This document shows positions 24,095 through 32,152 of a DNA stretch of 64,000 nucleotides, one piece after another. A model generated the notes under the pieces. The model searched no databases. It was not told the origin of the DNA and saw nothing but the letters and a program-made list of their open reading frames with translations. A program made the translations under genes and the position numbers. Position 1 is the first letter of the stretch. Every line of letters starts with the position of its first letter. Where the stretch lies: assembly GCF_000024025.1 (NCBI RefSeq), contig NC_013131.1, forward strand, positions 3,224,001-3,288,000, read 5' to 3'. The stretch comes from Catenulispora acidiphila DSM 44928. Its GTDB lineage: Bacteria; Actinomycetota; Actinomycetes; Streptomycetales; Catenulisporaceae.

Positions 24095-24853
24095 TCAGAA
24101 GGCCTGCCCCGCTATCGGATTCCGGACGTATGCAACGGCGAACGCAAGCGATGTGAAGCCGCCGGTCGTAACCGTGGAGGCGCGCAGGTAGCGGCGGACG
24201 TTGGCGCTGTTGGAGATGGCGATCCGCTGCGTCTGCGGCGTGGTGGATGTGATCTGCGTGAACGCAGCGCCGGACAGGTCGGCGAAAGTCGCGTTGTCCG
24301 CGCTGTCCTGAATCTTCACGGTGACGTCGGTGCCGGTGAAAGCCATCACCTGCAGATAGGCCTGCAGCCCGAACGCGGACGGAGCGTTGGTGGCTCCGCC
24401 GTCTACCGAGGTGCCGTTGGTCGCTGCGGTGTCGGTGCGCTTGCCGGCCGTCAGCGTCTTGCCCCACTCGATGCCGAATCCGTTGGCCTGCGTGCCGACG
24501 TTGAACGTGAACGCACCGCTGGTGGCGCGGGTGCCGTCGTAGTTGAGCTGCTTCGCGACCAAGCACGCGGCCGGGTCTCCAAGCGTGGTGCTGATCAGCA
24601 TCATGACGCCGACGTCACCGCGGGGCAGTGCTGACAGCACTGGGTGCGCCTGGCCGGTGGCCGTGTTGAAGAACGCCATGAAATCCATGGCGCCGTCGCG
24701 CAGCCCACCGATGCGCTCAAATGCGAACTTGTTGATGCCGGTGACGTCGAGCACCGCGACCGACCCGGAGATTTTCGACAGGGAGCCGATGTCGCCGGAC
24801 AGGTCATAGCCGCCTACGAAAAGTTGCTGCCCAAGGCCCGACCGCTTGCTCAC
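24095..24853 (-). CDS. major tail (tube) protein
   Basis: 252 residues. The N-terminal 140 residues form the tail-tube-like domain (LFVGGYDLSGDIGSLSKISG, DVTGINKFAFERIGGLRDG, GTRATSGAFTFNVG). The C-terminal 110 residues (AYLQVMAFTGTDVTVKIQDS) look like an added Ig/galactose-binding-like surface domain. It shares the core with the 138-residue protein downstream, which lacks this extra domain. Its start overlaps the previous gene by 4 bases. Confidence 0.75.
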   Translation of the reverse strand: MSKRSGLGQQLFVGGYDLSGDIGSLSKISGSVAVLDVTGINKFAFERIGGLRDGAMDFMAFFNTATGQAHPVLSALPRGDVGVMMLISTTLGDPAACLVAKQLNYDGTRATSGAFTFNVGTQANGFGIEWGKTLTAGKRTDTAATNGTSVDGGATNAPSAFGLQAYLQVMAFTGTDVTVKIQDSADNATFADLSGAAFTQITSTTPQTQRIAISNSANVRRYLRASTVTTGGFTSLAFAVAYVRNPIAGQAF

Positions 24854-25227
24854 TGGAGGCCTCCGTATCCGCGCATCCTGACGTGCTTGCGCGCTTCGTC
24901 CATGAATCCGGAGGCATCGAAGGCGTCGGCCTTGTACTCAAGCTGGGTTTGGGTCGGCGCGTCTTGCGTTGGACGCAGTACCTCGAGGAAGAGTCCGTCC
25001 TGAAGAATCGCAACGCGGTGGCCCTCGAACAAGGTGCTCAACTGCTGGTGCATGACCGCCGCTTGTTCGTCCGTGATCTGCTTCGAGGTCATAAGGACAA
25101 TGACGACGCCGGGCTGGACCCGCGCCACCCGCACCTCTTCGAAGCCGAGATCGGCCAACTCGTGCGGTAGTCCAGTTGCTTCATCGGCCACGAAGTGAAC
25201 CCCTCCCGTTATGGGATCTGCGGCCAT
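24850..25227 (-). CDS. phage head-tail region hypothetical protein
   Basis: 125 residues from ATG 25227, whose start lies 18 bases inside the upstream gene. It contains VHFVADEATGLPHELADLGF, VVIVLMTSKQITDEQAAVM and a C-terminal basic helix (DEARKHVRMRGYGG). Position between the tail-terminator-like gene and the major tail gene suggests a connector role. No family recognised. Confidence 0.55.
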   Translation of the reverse strand: MAADPITGGVHFVADEATGLPHELADLGFEEVRVARVQPGVVIVLMTSKQITDEQAAVMHQQLSTLFEGHRVAILQDGLFLEVLRPTQDAPTQTQLEYKADAFDASGFMDEARKHVRMRGYGGLQ

Positions 25228-25670
25228 ACGTCGTCGATGACGCACGGGATGGTGATCGTCATGCAGCGGTACGGAACGTTGCCGACTTCGACATAGCCGC
25301 CGACGGCTGACAGCGCGGTGCCGTAGGCGCCGAGGAGATCGATCTGCTCCACCAGCCCGCCGAAGGTGAAGGCTGCGCTGTAGGCGGCGAGCATCTGGTC
25401 GACGGCGCCGGTGATGATGGTTTCGGTGTCGTCGACCGGCTGGCCATCGGCATTGAGGTAAATCCGCGCGTACAGGGTGAGGATCGCGGAGCTAACGGCG
25501 AGGCCTGACATGAGCGGAGCCGGCTTGACGTCGCCGAACCACACGTCGGCGGTGAGCCCGTTGCCCGGCGCGGATACGGATTCGTGCCCCTGGACGGATT
25601 CGAACAGCCCGAGCGTTTGCATGTGGTCGACCGCGGCGCCGATGATCCCGGCCGAGTTGAGTCCGGTCAC
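25209..25670 (-). CDS. tail terminator-like protein
   Basis: 153 residues. The N-terminus (AGIIGAAVDHMQTLGLFESV) and the alternating strands ILTLYARIYLNADGQPVDD and YVEVGNVPYRCMTITIPCVI match the layout of actinophage tail-terminator/tail-completion proteins. It overlaps the connector gene before it by 4 bases, consistent with the standard head-tail joining order. Confidence 0.6.
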   Translation of the reverse strand: MTGLNSAGIIGAAVDHMQTLGLFESVQGHESVSAPGNGLTADVWFGDVKPAPLMSGLAVSSAILTLYARIYLNADGQPVDDTETIITGAVDQMLAAYSAAFTFGGLVEQIDLLGAYGTALSAVGGYVEVGNVPYRCMTITIPCVIDDVWPQIP

Positions 25671-26065
25671 TCGTTGGCCTCGGCCACGTAGTTGGTGACG
25701 ATGGGCTCGGCGATGTTAGGCACGTCGGATTCGGTGTGGTCCGCGGCGCGCTTCAGCGCGAAGTATCCGGGAAACCTCGTGACGGGCGAGTTGCGGGAGC
25801 CGACGCCCTCAAGCCATGGACCGTATTGCAGGTGTGACTCGGGCCAGCCGTCGTTGACGACCAGGTCCTTGTCGCGTCGGGCGACGTTGACGAATAACTG
25901 GTAGCGGCCCGTGGAGTGCCGGAAGGAGGCGTCCATGAAGGACTGCCAGGAGTCCTCGGCGTAGGTGGCGATTTCCTTCTGGATCTCCTCGGACATACGC
26001 CGCATCGATTCGATGGCGCGCCCATCAAAGACCGGGCCTGACAACTTGACTTCAATGTCAGCCAT
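25667..26065 (-). CDS. HK97 gp10-like head-tail connector
   Basis: 132 residues from ATG 26065. It begins with IEVKLSGPVFDGRA, followed by an alpha segment (IQKEIATYAEDSWQSFMDAS) and beta strands (GRYQLFVNVARRDKDLVVND), the layout of gp10/minor head-tail proteins that cap the connector. Start and stop overlap both neighbours, so it belongs to the connector gene string. Confidence 0.6.
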   Translation of the reverse strand: MADIEVKLSGPVFDGRAIESMRRMSEEIQKEIATYAEDSWQSFMDASFRHSTGRYQLFVNVARRDKDLVVNDGWPESHLQYGPWLEGVGSRNSPVTRFPGYFALKRAADHTESDVPNIAEPIVTNYVAEANE

Positions 26066-27123
26066 CAGACCGTCCGCCTTCTGGCCTTGCGTCCGTACTG
26101 CGCGTAGGCCTGCGCGCGGATATCCGCAAGAGCTTGCCCGGAGACGGGCCGGGCGTTGTCCGCCGAGCCAACGGTGCGGGCGTAGCCGGAGATGCCCTGC
26201 AGCAGGTTGTTCTCGGCCTCGGCAAGCGACAGTTGCGTCACCAGCGACGGCGGCGTGTAGCGACTGACTGCCGTGGCGCTGGAGTGCGTGGACGCTGTGG
26301 TGCCGAGCGCTCCGCGGGTGACGGTCCACGACCGTGCCGCGTAGATCGTGGCGCTTGCGTGGGTCGCCAGGGTCGTGCCGTCCCATGCGCGTTTGACGAT
26401 GACGGTGGCGCCAGCCTTGTCCACGACAAGCATGCGTTCGGCGTCCAGCAGCAGTGTTTCGCCGACATAGAACGTGCCGCCGCTCGGAGTGAGGATGCTG
26501 TCGGCATTGCTGGCGGATGCGCATCCCGCCCCGGACTGGGTCTGACCGGTCGAGGCCATCGCCTTGTCGGTCAAGAGCATGCGCTCGGTGTCGACAAGCA
26601 GGACGTCACCGACGCCGGCCGCCGCACCGTTGGTGACGGTAACCGAGGTGTCGGTGGTGTCGCTGACGCCAGCGGCAAGCGCTCCGGCGCCCGTGGAGTC
26701 CAGGTTGAACCCGAACGTCCCCGTAACCGTCACGTCTCGCTGAGGTGTTGGACCAGCTCCGAACGCGGAGTTCGTGGACCGGTTAATCTCCATGGAGGTG
26801 TACGGCGGTCCGGAGTTGGCCGGCTCGAAGAAGAGGTTCCCGAGAGGGATCGTCTGGCCGCCGGTCGTCACCGACGTGGGAATCGCCGCGAGTTCCCAGG
26901 CGTCGAGCCAGATGCGCCATGGCAGGGCGTATTGGTATGAGGGCCAGTCCCAGAACCGGGTCATGTCACGGGGGTAGAACTTGCGGTGCAGTTGACCTTC
27001 GACGGCACGGGATGCGGCCTGGATGGAACGGTCGATGTCGTCGTCGCTGCGCGCGGTGCCCTTGACGTCGAGGGCCTTCTTGACGGCCTCTCGGGTGACG
27101 TATGCCGGTTCCGTTACGCTCAC
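26065..27123 (-). CDS. gp6-like head-tail adaptor with inserted repeat domains
   Basis: 352 residues. Residues 1-90 (YVTREAVKKALDVKGTARSD, SIQAASRAVEGQLHRKFYP) and 295-352 (QLSLAEAENNLLQGISGYAR) form the helical adaptor expected next to the portal ring. Between them about 150 residues have two related units, VGDVLLVDTERMLLTDKAMA and VGETLLLDAERMLVVDKAGA, each followed by a W/R-T-rich strand. Common adaptors are 100-180 residues, so this insert is extra and probably forms surface knobs. Confidence 0.65.
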   Translation of the reverse strand: MSVTEPAYVTREAVKKALDVKGTARSDDDIDRSIQAASRAVEGQLHRKFYPRDMTRFWDWPSYQYALPWRIWLDAWELAAIPTSVTTGGQTIPLGNLFFEPANSGPPYTSMEINRSTNSAFGAGPTPQRDVTVTGTFGFNLDSTGAGALAAGVSDTTDTSVTVTNGAAAGVGDVLLVDTERMLLTDKAMASTGQTQSGAGCASASNADSILTPSGGTFYVGETLLLDAERMLVVDKAGATVIVKRAWDGTTLATHASATIYAARSWTVTRGALGTTASTHSSATAVSRYTPPSLVTQLSLAEAENNLLQGISGYARTVGSADNARPVSGQALADIRAQAYAQYGRKARRRTV

Positions 27124-28964
27124 TCGAGCACCCAGCTCGCGACGGTCGGCGCCACCGACCCGTTGACCTGGACCCAGCCCAGTGGCGGTACGCGCACCTG
27201 ATACAGGGGTAGCGTGCCGGAGGCCTGCGTGTAGACGCTGGTCATCGTCGGCGCGGCGGAACCGCCCCTTAGGGCGCCAAGCTGAACCGCCGTAACCGAC
27301 GTTCCGCCCTGCAGCGTTACGGTCGCCCAGCGTCCATAAGGATTCTGGAATGCTTGGCCGGCCGTCAGCGCTGGCGGGCTCGCAAGCGGGCCCGGGAGCT
27401 GGAAATCACAAATCAAGTTCAGTGGTGTACCCGCACCCACGGCTGGGGATTGCGCCACCCCGTTGCTCTTGACGTGGAACTCACCGCACGCCGCCGCCAG
27501 CCCGCCCGAGTTGTCACGGATCGTGGACTGGCCTTCGGTATCGTAGGATCCCGACATCATCGGACCGACCCCGCTTTGCCCAGGGCCGATAAACTCCAGC
27601 TGGTTATTGCAGCCCTCGATGCTGACCTGGTCAATGAAGATGCCGTGCGATGCTCCGACGCCGTTCCCGCCGTCGCCGTAGTTGCCGACCGGGCACACGC
27701 CCGACCAGCTGTAGAGGATTGTGCCGCCGACCCACTCGGTGTGCTCGGTCACGAAAATCGCCCGCGTGTACCCGCCGTGGCAGGTCACGTTGCGCAGCTG
27801 GTTGTTGTCGTTGTTGCCGGCGGAGGGTAGTAGTACACCGATGGCGAGGCCAGCGGAGAAGCCGTCGGGGTTGCTGTAGTCCCCGCCGTTCGGGGCGTAG
27901 GTCGCCGCCGTCCCGTATCCGAAGTTCTCCAGCGCGGCAGCGGCAAGGCCGTGGAAGTTCAGGGCGCCGTAGGTCCAGCCGTTCAGCGAGTGTGTGGTGT
28001 AGACCTGGATGTTCTGCATCCGCACGATCACGTTGTTGTACAGCAGCGCGTCCGTGCCGTAGCCGTTGGCGCCGGTCTGTCCAGAGATGACCGCCGCCTG
28101 GCCGTTGGCGTTCAGCGCGTTTGTCTGCGCGGTGGACGTTGCGAACGCGCCGAACGAAACCAGCGTGCTGCCCGACAGCTGCGGAATCTTTTGTTCCCAG
28201 TGTCGTGTCGCGCCGCCGTCAGTCGCTCCCAAGATGATCAGGGCGACCTTGCCGCTAGTGGTCGCCTGAATCGGGATCACCAGTTGCCCGTTGGCCTTGG
28301 TCGTTCCTCCGGCAACCAGCGGGCCGGCCACGCCGTAGAACAGGCCGCTTCCGGTCGGCGGTACCCACACAATCGCGGTGCCGTTGATTTGCCCGTAGGC
28401 GAACGCGGCGTTGATTGTGGCCTGCAGCGCGGCGGTATCGTCGGTGGCCCACATCACCAGCGCGTTGCCGGACATTGTGTTGGTGGCGTTAGCGCCGAGG
28501 GTCACAGTGGAGGGTGACGTGTAGCCGGTGATTCTGGTCACCAAAGTCGTGGCGCCGGAGGAAAGCGCGCCCTTCACCATGACCCACTTGCCGACGTCGG
28601 CCGGCTTGAACGGCTTCGACGTGCCGCAGGTAAGGATGTTCTGGCCGTTGGTAATGGCGCCGTCCGTGGCTGCCTGCCCGTCGCCGACAGCGCCGTGGGT
28701 GCGGACGTCAAAGACCCAGGATCCGACGTTGACTGCCGACATCCATAGTGAGGCGGCCGTCGACGTTGCGGCCTGTACCTGACCGATTGCCGCAGTACCG
28801 CCGGCCTTAACGCCACCTACGGACATGGAGCCGGTAACGAGTACGTCGCCGCCGACGGCCAGGGCTGGCAACGTACTTGCGGGGTCCTGTGTGATCTGCG
28901 CGGCAACTCGTTCGGGCCTGCGGTTGTGGACGCTCAGCCCGTCGCCGGCAAGGCTCATCGCCAC
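27120..28964 (-). CDS. pectate-lyase-fold tail spike or virion depolymerase
   Basis: 614 residues. After an N-terminal collar-like region (VLVTGSMSVGGV) there is the Pectate_lyase_3 opening VFDVRTHGAVGDGQAATDGA and DDTAALQATINAAFAYG, then repeated beta-helix rungs up to about residue 480 and a C-terminal beta domain ending with PLGWVQVNGSVAPTVASWVLE-like residues. Such proteins are trimeric spikes that bind or cut surface polysaccharide. The place, between small head proteins and the adaptor, is unusual for a spike gene. Confidence 0.75.
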   Translation of the reverse strand: MAMSLAGDGLSVHNRRPERVAAQITQDPASTLPALAVGGDVLVTGSMSVGGVKAGGTAAIGQVQAATSTAASLWMSAVNVGSWVFDVRTHGAVGDGQAATDGAITNGQNILTCGTSKPFKPADVGKWVMVKGALSSGATTLVTRITGYTSPSTVTLGANATNTMSGNALVMWATDDTAALQATINAAFAYGQINGTAIVWVPPTGSGLFYGVAGPLVAGGTTKANGQLVIPIQATTSGKVALIILGATDGGATRHWEQKIPQLSGSTLVSFGAFATSTAQTNALNANGQAAVISGQTGANGYGTDALLYNNVIVRMQNIQVYTTHSLNGWTYGALNFHGLAAAALENFGYGTAATYAPNGGDYSNPDGFSAGLAIGVLLPSAGNNDNNQLRNVTCHGGYTRAIFVTEHTEWVGGTILYSWSGVCPVGNYGDGGNGVGASHGIFIDQVSIEGCNNQLEFIGPGQSGVGPMMSGSYDTEGQSTIRDNSGGLAAACGEFHVKSNGVAQSPAVGAGTPLNLICDFQLPGPLASPPALTAGQAFQNPYGRWATVTLQGGTSVTAVQLGALRGGSAAPTMTSVYTQASGTLPLYQVRVPPLGWVQVNGSVAPTVASWVLE

Positions 28965-29011
28965 CCCACCTTTCCGGGTTCAACAGGTGCTGGCGAGATG
29001 GCGTGAGAGAG

Positions 29012-29209
29012 CTACAGGATTTCCGGCCGGACCCAATCGCGGGGGTATGAGAATCCGTCAAAAGTGCAAAAAAGGGTCACTTCGGCGGACCCTGGTGCGG
29101 GAGTCAGCGGCTCGCCGCAGTGCGGACAAGCCAGCGGCGGGTTCGACGCCCAGTACTCGTACTCGACGTGCGCTTGTTTGAGGATGTCGAGCATTTGGAG
29201 CCAGCTCAT
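29012..29209 (-). CDS. small zinc-ribbon phage protein
   Basis: 65 residues: a helical N-terminus (LQMLDILKQAHVEYEYWASN) and ACPHCGEPL with FCTFDGF as the second knuckle, where only one of the two C-terminal zinc ligands is kept. Similar short CPxxGEPL proteins occur near capsid genes of actinophages. Role unknown. Confidence 0.6.
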   Translation of the reverse strand: MSWLQMLDILKQAHVEYEYWASNPPLACPHCGEPLTPAPGSAEVTLFCTFDGFSYPRDWVRPEIL

Positions 29210-29241
29210 CGCCGGTCACCTCACCCCTTGGGCGCCGGCTC

Positions 29242-29655
29242 CTACTTCGCAACAGCCTTCTTCGCCGCGGCCTTCTTCGCAGGCTTCGGTGCGGGCGCCG
29301 CTTCGGGCTTGTCGACGCCGGCGGCGCCCTCACCTGAGTCTGGTTCCTCGTCCGTAGCGGCCGATGTCGCGTCGGACGTCTCGGGTTCGGCCTGCGCCGC
29401 CGCCTCGGTGGCTTCCGGCGCGGTGCCCTCGGTCTCGGTCTCAACGGCCGAGGTCTCCTCTTCGGCCGGCAGCCCGAGCGCGTTCGAAGGGCCGCCCTCC
29501 ACGCTGATCTTCGGCACGGCTGCCTCCTGCTCCTGCTCTGCTTCGATGACTTCTTCGGGGACGGCGTACAACTCGGAGACCGCGTCGCACTGCGGACACC
29601 GCAGCAGCCCCACCGCGAACTTGGTGGAGCAGCTGCGGCATTGCATCCACGCCAT
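29242..29655 (-). CDS. zinc-ribbon protein with acidic tail
   Basis: 137 residues from ATG 29655. The first 30 residues hold two CxxC knuckles (CRSCSTKF, RCPQCDAV). The rest is a disordered Glu/Ala/Thr-rich region (EEETSAVETETEGT) ending in a lysine-alanine tail (KPAKKAAAKKAVAK). This suits a DNA- or capsid-bound structural accessory. It overlaps the previous gene by one base. Confidence 0.6.
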   Translation of the reverse strand: MAWMQCRSCSTKFAVGLLRCPQCDAVSELYAVPEEVIEAEQEQEAAVPKISVEGGPSNALGLPAEEETSAVETETEGTAPEATEAAAQAEPETSDATSAATDEEPDSGEGAAGVDKPEAAPAPKPAKKAAAKKAVAK

Positions 29656-30122
29656 CAGGCGGCCACCACGGCGGCGCCGACATCGTAGGGAACGTAGATT
29701 AGATCCCACTTCACGCTGCCGGTGTTCGTCGCCGACGTGGTGATGGTGACGGAGCCGGCGTCGACCAGGAACCTGCCCGCCGGCGTCGCAACCCCGGCCT
29801 GCGTAGCCAGGTCAACGACGGTAGCGCTGCCCGGGTTGATGCCGACGTGCGTGCCGATCGGCGCGGCGATGACGCTGGACGCGGTGCCCAGCGCTGTCGT
29901 CGAGCCAGTACCGACGGTCGGGGCGTAGCCGATCGCGACCGTGCACGCCTGGTTTTGCACTGCCGTGGTGACCTCGCCGACCAGCGACACGATCAGGATC
30001 CTGCCGCCGCTCACGGTGAAGATGTTCCCGGTGGCCGTAGCCGGCAGAGTCGCGGTGGCGCGGGACACGAGATAGCCCTCGGTGATGAGACGCACCGCGG
30101 AGGCCTGGATCAGGGTCGTCAC
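29655..30122 (-). CDS. head decoration-like protein
   Basis: 155 residues, all-beta in appearance: VSRATATLPATATGNIFTVS, ILIVSLVGEVTTAVQ, VKWDLIYVPYD. The position two genes after major capsid and the beta-rich, charge-poor composition suit a capsid decoration or cement protein. No specific family recognised. Confidence 0.55.
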   Translation of the reverse strand: MTTLIQASAVRLITEGYLVSRATATLPATATGNIFTVSGGRILIVSLVGEVTTAVQNQACTVAIGYAPTVGTGSTTALGTASSVIAAPIGTHVGINPGSATVVDLATQAGVATPAGRFLVDAGSVTITTSATNTGSVKWDLIYVPYDVGAAVVAA

Positions 30123-30123
30123 G

Positions 30124-30540
30124 TCACGCCCCCAGGATGGCGAGGTTCGCCGGGCCGCGCGAAGCGGTCAGGTCGTGCAGGATCGCCGTGACGAGACCCG
30201 AACCGCCGACAGAAACCTTGACGTAGGCCTTCGGGTCAGCGAGCTGGATGCCGAAGACAGTGAACGCCACCGTCCCGGAGGCGATCGTGACCGCGTTCGA
30301 CGCTGCCTGGCTCGCCTTCACCCAGGTCGCAGTGCCGTTAGTGGCCGTGTTGGTGTAGATGCGCGTGATGATGTTGCCCGGAGTCGCATACGAGCCGCCG
30401 AAAGTGCTGGCGACGGTCAGGGTGAACGTGTCGTTGCCGGTGCACACGAAAGTACAGGCGGTGGCCTGCTTGAGGCTGAACCCGTTGCCGGCGGCGATCG
30501 GGATGATGTTGAAGACGCGGCCGAGGCCTTCCATTGCCAT
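30124..30540 (-). CDS. head protein following major capsid
   Basis: 138 residues from ATG 30540, with AAAGG before it. It is beta-rich, with GRVFNIIPIAAGNGFSLKQA and FTLTVASTFGG, and has no Cys or His cluster beyond one CTFVC pair. It lies directly downstream of the major capsid gene after a gap with a hairpin. A decoration/cement or head-completion role is likely but unproven. Confidence 0.55.
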   Translation of the reverse strand: MAMEGLGRVFNIIPIAAGNGFSLKQATACTFVCTGNDTFTLTVASTFGGSYATPGNIITRIYTNTATNGTATWVKASQAASNAVTIASGTVAFTVFGIQLADPKAYVKVSVGGSGLVTAILHDLTASRGPANLAILGA

Positions 30541-30600
30541 GGTGGTGCCTTTCTGGCTGGCGACTTGGCTCCGGGGCGCCACTGCCGGAGTTGCCTTTTC

Positions 30601-30628
30601 GGCGGCCGGGAGTTGAGGGCCGGCCGCC
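30601..30628. terminator. hairpin between capsid and the next head gene
   Basis: GGCGGCCGG (30601-30609) and CCGGCCGCC (30620-30628) are perfect inverted repeats. There is no U-run after the stem on the minus strand, so it is more likely a partial terminator or RNA-stabilising structure that keeps capsid mRNA abundant. Confidence 0.5.
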
Positions 30629-30751
30629 TACGGGTGCTGCGAGGGGTGTTGCTGGAGAAGCAGAAAGACCCCGCTCGGTATCGAGGAGGTCTTCGAGGTG
30701 CGCCGTGCTATTCGGTCGAGGTCGGACGATCTGACTCGCCTGCCGAATCCC

Positions 30752-32152
30752 TTACGGGCGGGCCGCGAGGGACACGAACGGCGACAAAGCGCCCGCGCCG
30801 TTATGAGGCGTAATGGGAGACTGCAACCAAGGTTGGCCGTCCAGGCGGCTAATGATCCGGAAGACCGTTTTGTCCGACGCGAACTTGAAGTGCGGGCTAG
30901 ACGTGGACTGCATCATCTGGCGGTCGCCGATGAGGTAGTAGGACAGGTCGACGAAGTTGATGTCGCCGAGGCTGCCGAGGGCCGGCGTCTTCTCGGTGAA
31001 GATCACGGGACGGCCGAGGATGCTGACCGGCGGCACGGCCGAGCCAGGCTGCTGCAGGTTGCCGAGCCACACGGCCGAACCGCCGGTGCCCACGGACAGC
31101 GCCATCGTCGCCAGCTGCGGGAAGGTGTCGATTGATGCGATCCACACCGCGTTCTGCAGCGCGGTCGGAAGCATTCGGGCGTACATCTTGACGATGTTTT
31201 CCCAGACGATCGTCCCTGAAGGCTGGCCGGCCTCGGCCGCGACCGCCACGGACGCCGGGCAGTTGACGAAGCCGCGGGGCTCGCCGGCGCCGGTGCCGTT
31301 CATGAAGCCGATGTCCTCGTACCAGGCCAGCGCCCGAGGGAAGACGTCGTCGAAGAAGCTGGTGAACGCTGGCGCGTCAGCCAGGAGCTCGTTGGGGATC
31401 TCGGCGTAGCCGGTCAACTTCTTGGCGTCCAGGGTGACGCGACCGAAACTGGCCTGCGACTCGACGAGGGCCGCGGCCTCTTCGGTCCAGTAGCAGATCA
31501 CGCCGCCGAACACGCTGGACACGTTGCTGGTGGAGTCGATCATCGGGATCGGGACGCGCAGCGTCTCCATCGGGATGACCTGAGCCCGCGGCCGGACGAC
31601 GGCCTGCTCCAGGGCGACCTGCAGCAGGTTCGAGCGCAGCGTCTCCGGGATGAGGAAGCCGCCGTCGGCCGGGACCTCACTGCCGAAGCTGTTCATGATC
31701 TCGGTGACCTTGGACCGCTTAGCGGACAGGTCGGCGGAGCGGTTGACGCGCATCTCGTCGAAGTGGGTGGCGCGGAAGAACTCGGCGGAGTCTTGGAACA
31801 TTCCGTCCAGGGCGCGGCCAATGGCGCGCTGGCCGTTGAGCGCCTTCTCCGCACTGCTGCGCCGGGCGCCGTTCTCGAGGTGGACGCGCGGCATCGCGGC
31901 CGGCCCGGGGGTCATGTCAACCGGCGGGATGTCGCCCTTCTCGCCGTTGTCCTTCATGAACTGCGCGAAGCCGAGCTGAACTTGCTCGGCGATCTGGGCC
32001 TTGAGGTCCGGGTCCGTCTTGGCGTTCGCCGACTGGTAGTTGCCGACGAACTCCTTGAACTTCCCCTCCTTGAGGACGTTCGTCATGCGTTCGCCGTCGT
32101 TCATCCACTCCTCGAGCTCGGCCGAGGACGTCGGGATGGCGATTGTGGTCAC
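30752..32152 (-). CDS. HK97-fold major capsid protein
   Basis: 466 residues from a GTG at 32152 that overlaps the protease stop (GTGA). An N-terminal scaffolding (delta) domain of about 130 residues (ELEEWMNDGERMTNVLKEG) is followed by the HK97 core: GGFLIPETLRSNLLQVALEQ, AVVRPRAQVIPM, YAEIPNELLADAP and GTGAGEPRGFVN. The protease upstream probably removes the delta domain. The C-terminal end carries ILGRPVIFTEKTPALG, typical of the A domain. Confidence 0.95.
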   Translation of the reverse strand: MTTIAIPTSSAELEEWMNDGERMTNVLKEGKFKEFVGNYQSANAKTDPDLKAQIAEQVQLGFAQFMKDNGEKGDIPPVDMTPGPAAMPRVHLENGARRSSAEKALNGQRAIGRALDGMFQDSAEFFRATHFDEMRVNRSADLSAKRSKVTEIMNSFGSEVPADGGFLIPETLRSNLLQVALEQAVVRPRAQVIPMETLRVPIPMIDSTSNVSSVFGGVICYWTEEAAALVESQASFGRVTLDAKKLTGYAEIPNELLADAPAFTSFFDDVFPRALAWYEDIGFMNGTGAGEPRGFVNCPASVAVAAEAGQPSGTIVWENIVKMYARMLPTALQNAVWIASIDTFPQLATMALSVGTGGSAVWLGNLQQPGSAVPPVSILGRPVIFTEKTPALGSLGDINFVDLSYYLIGDRQMMQSTSSPHFKFASDKTVFRIISRLDGQPWLQSPITPHNGAGALSPFVSLAARP

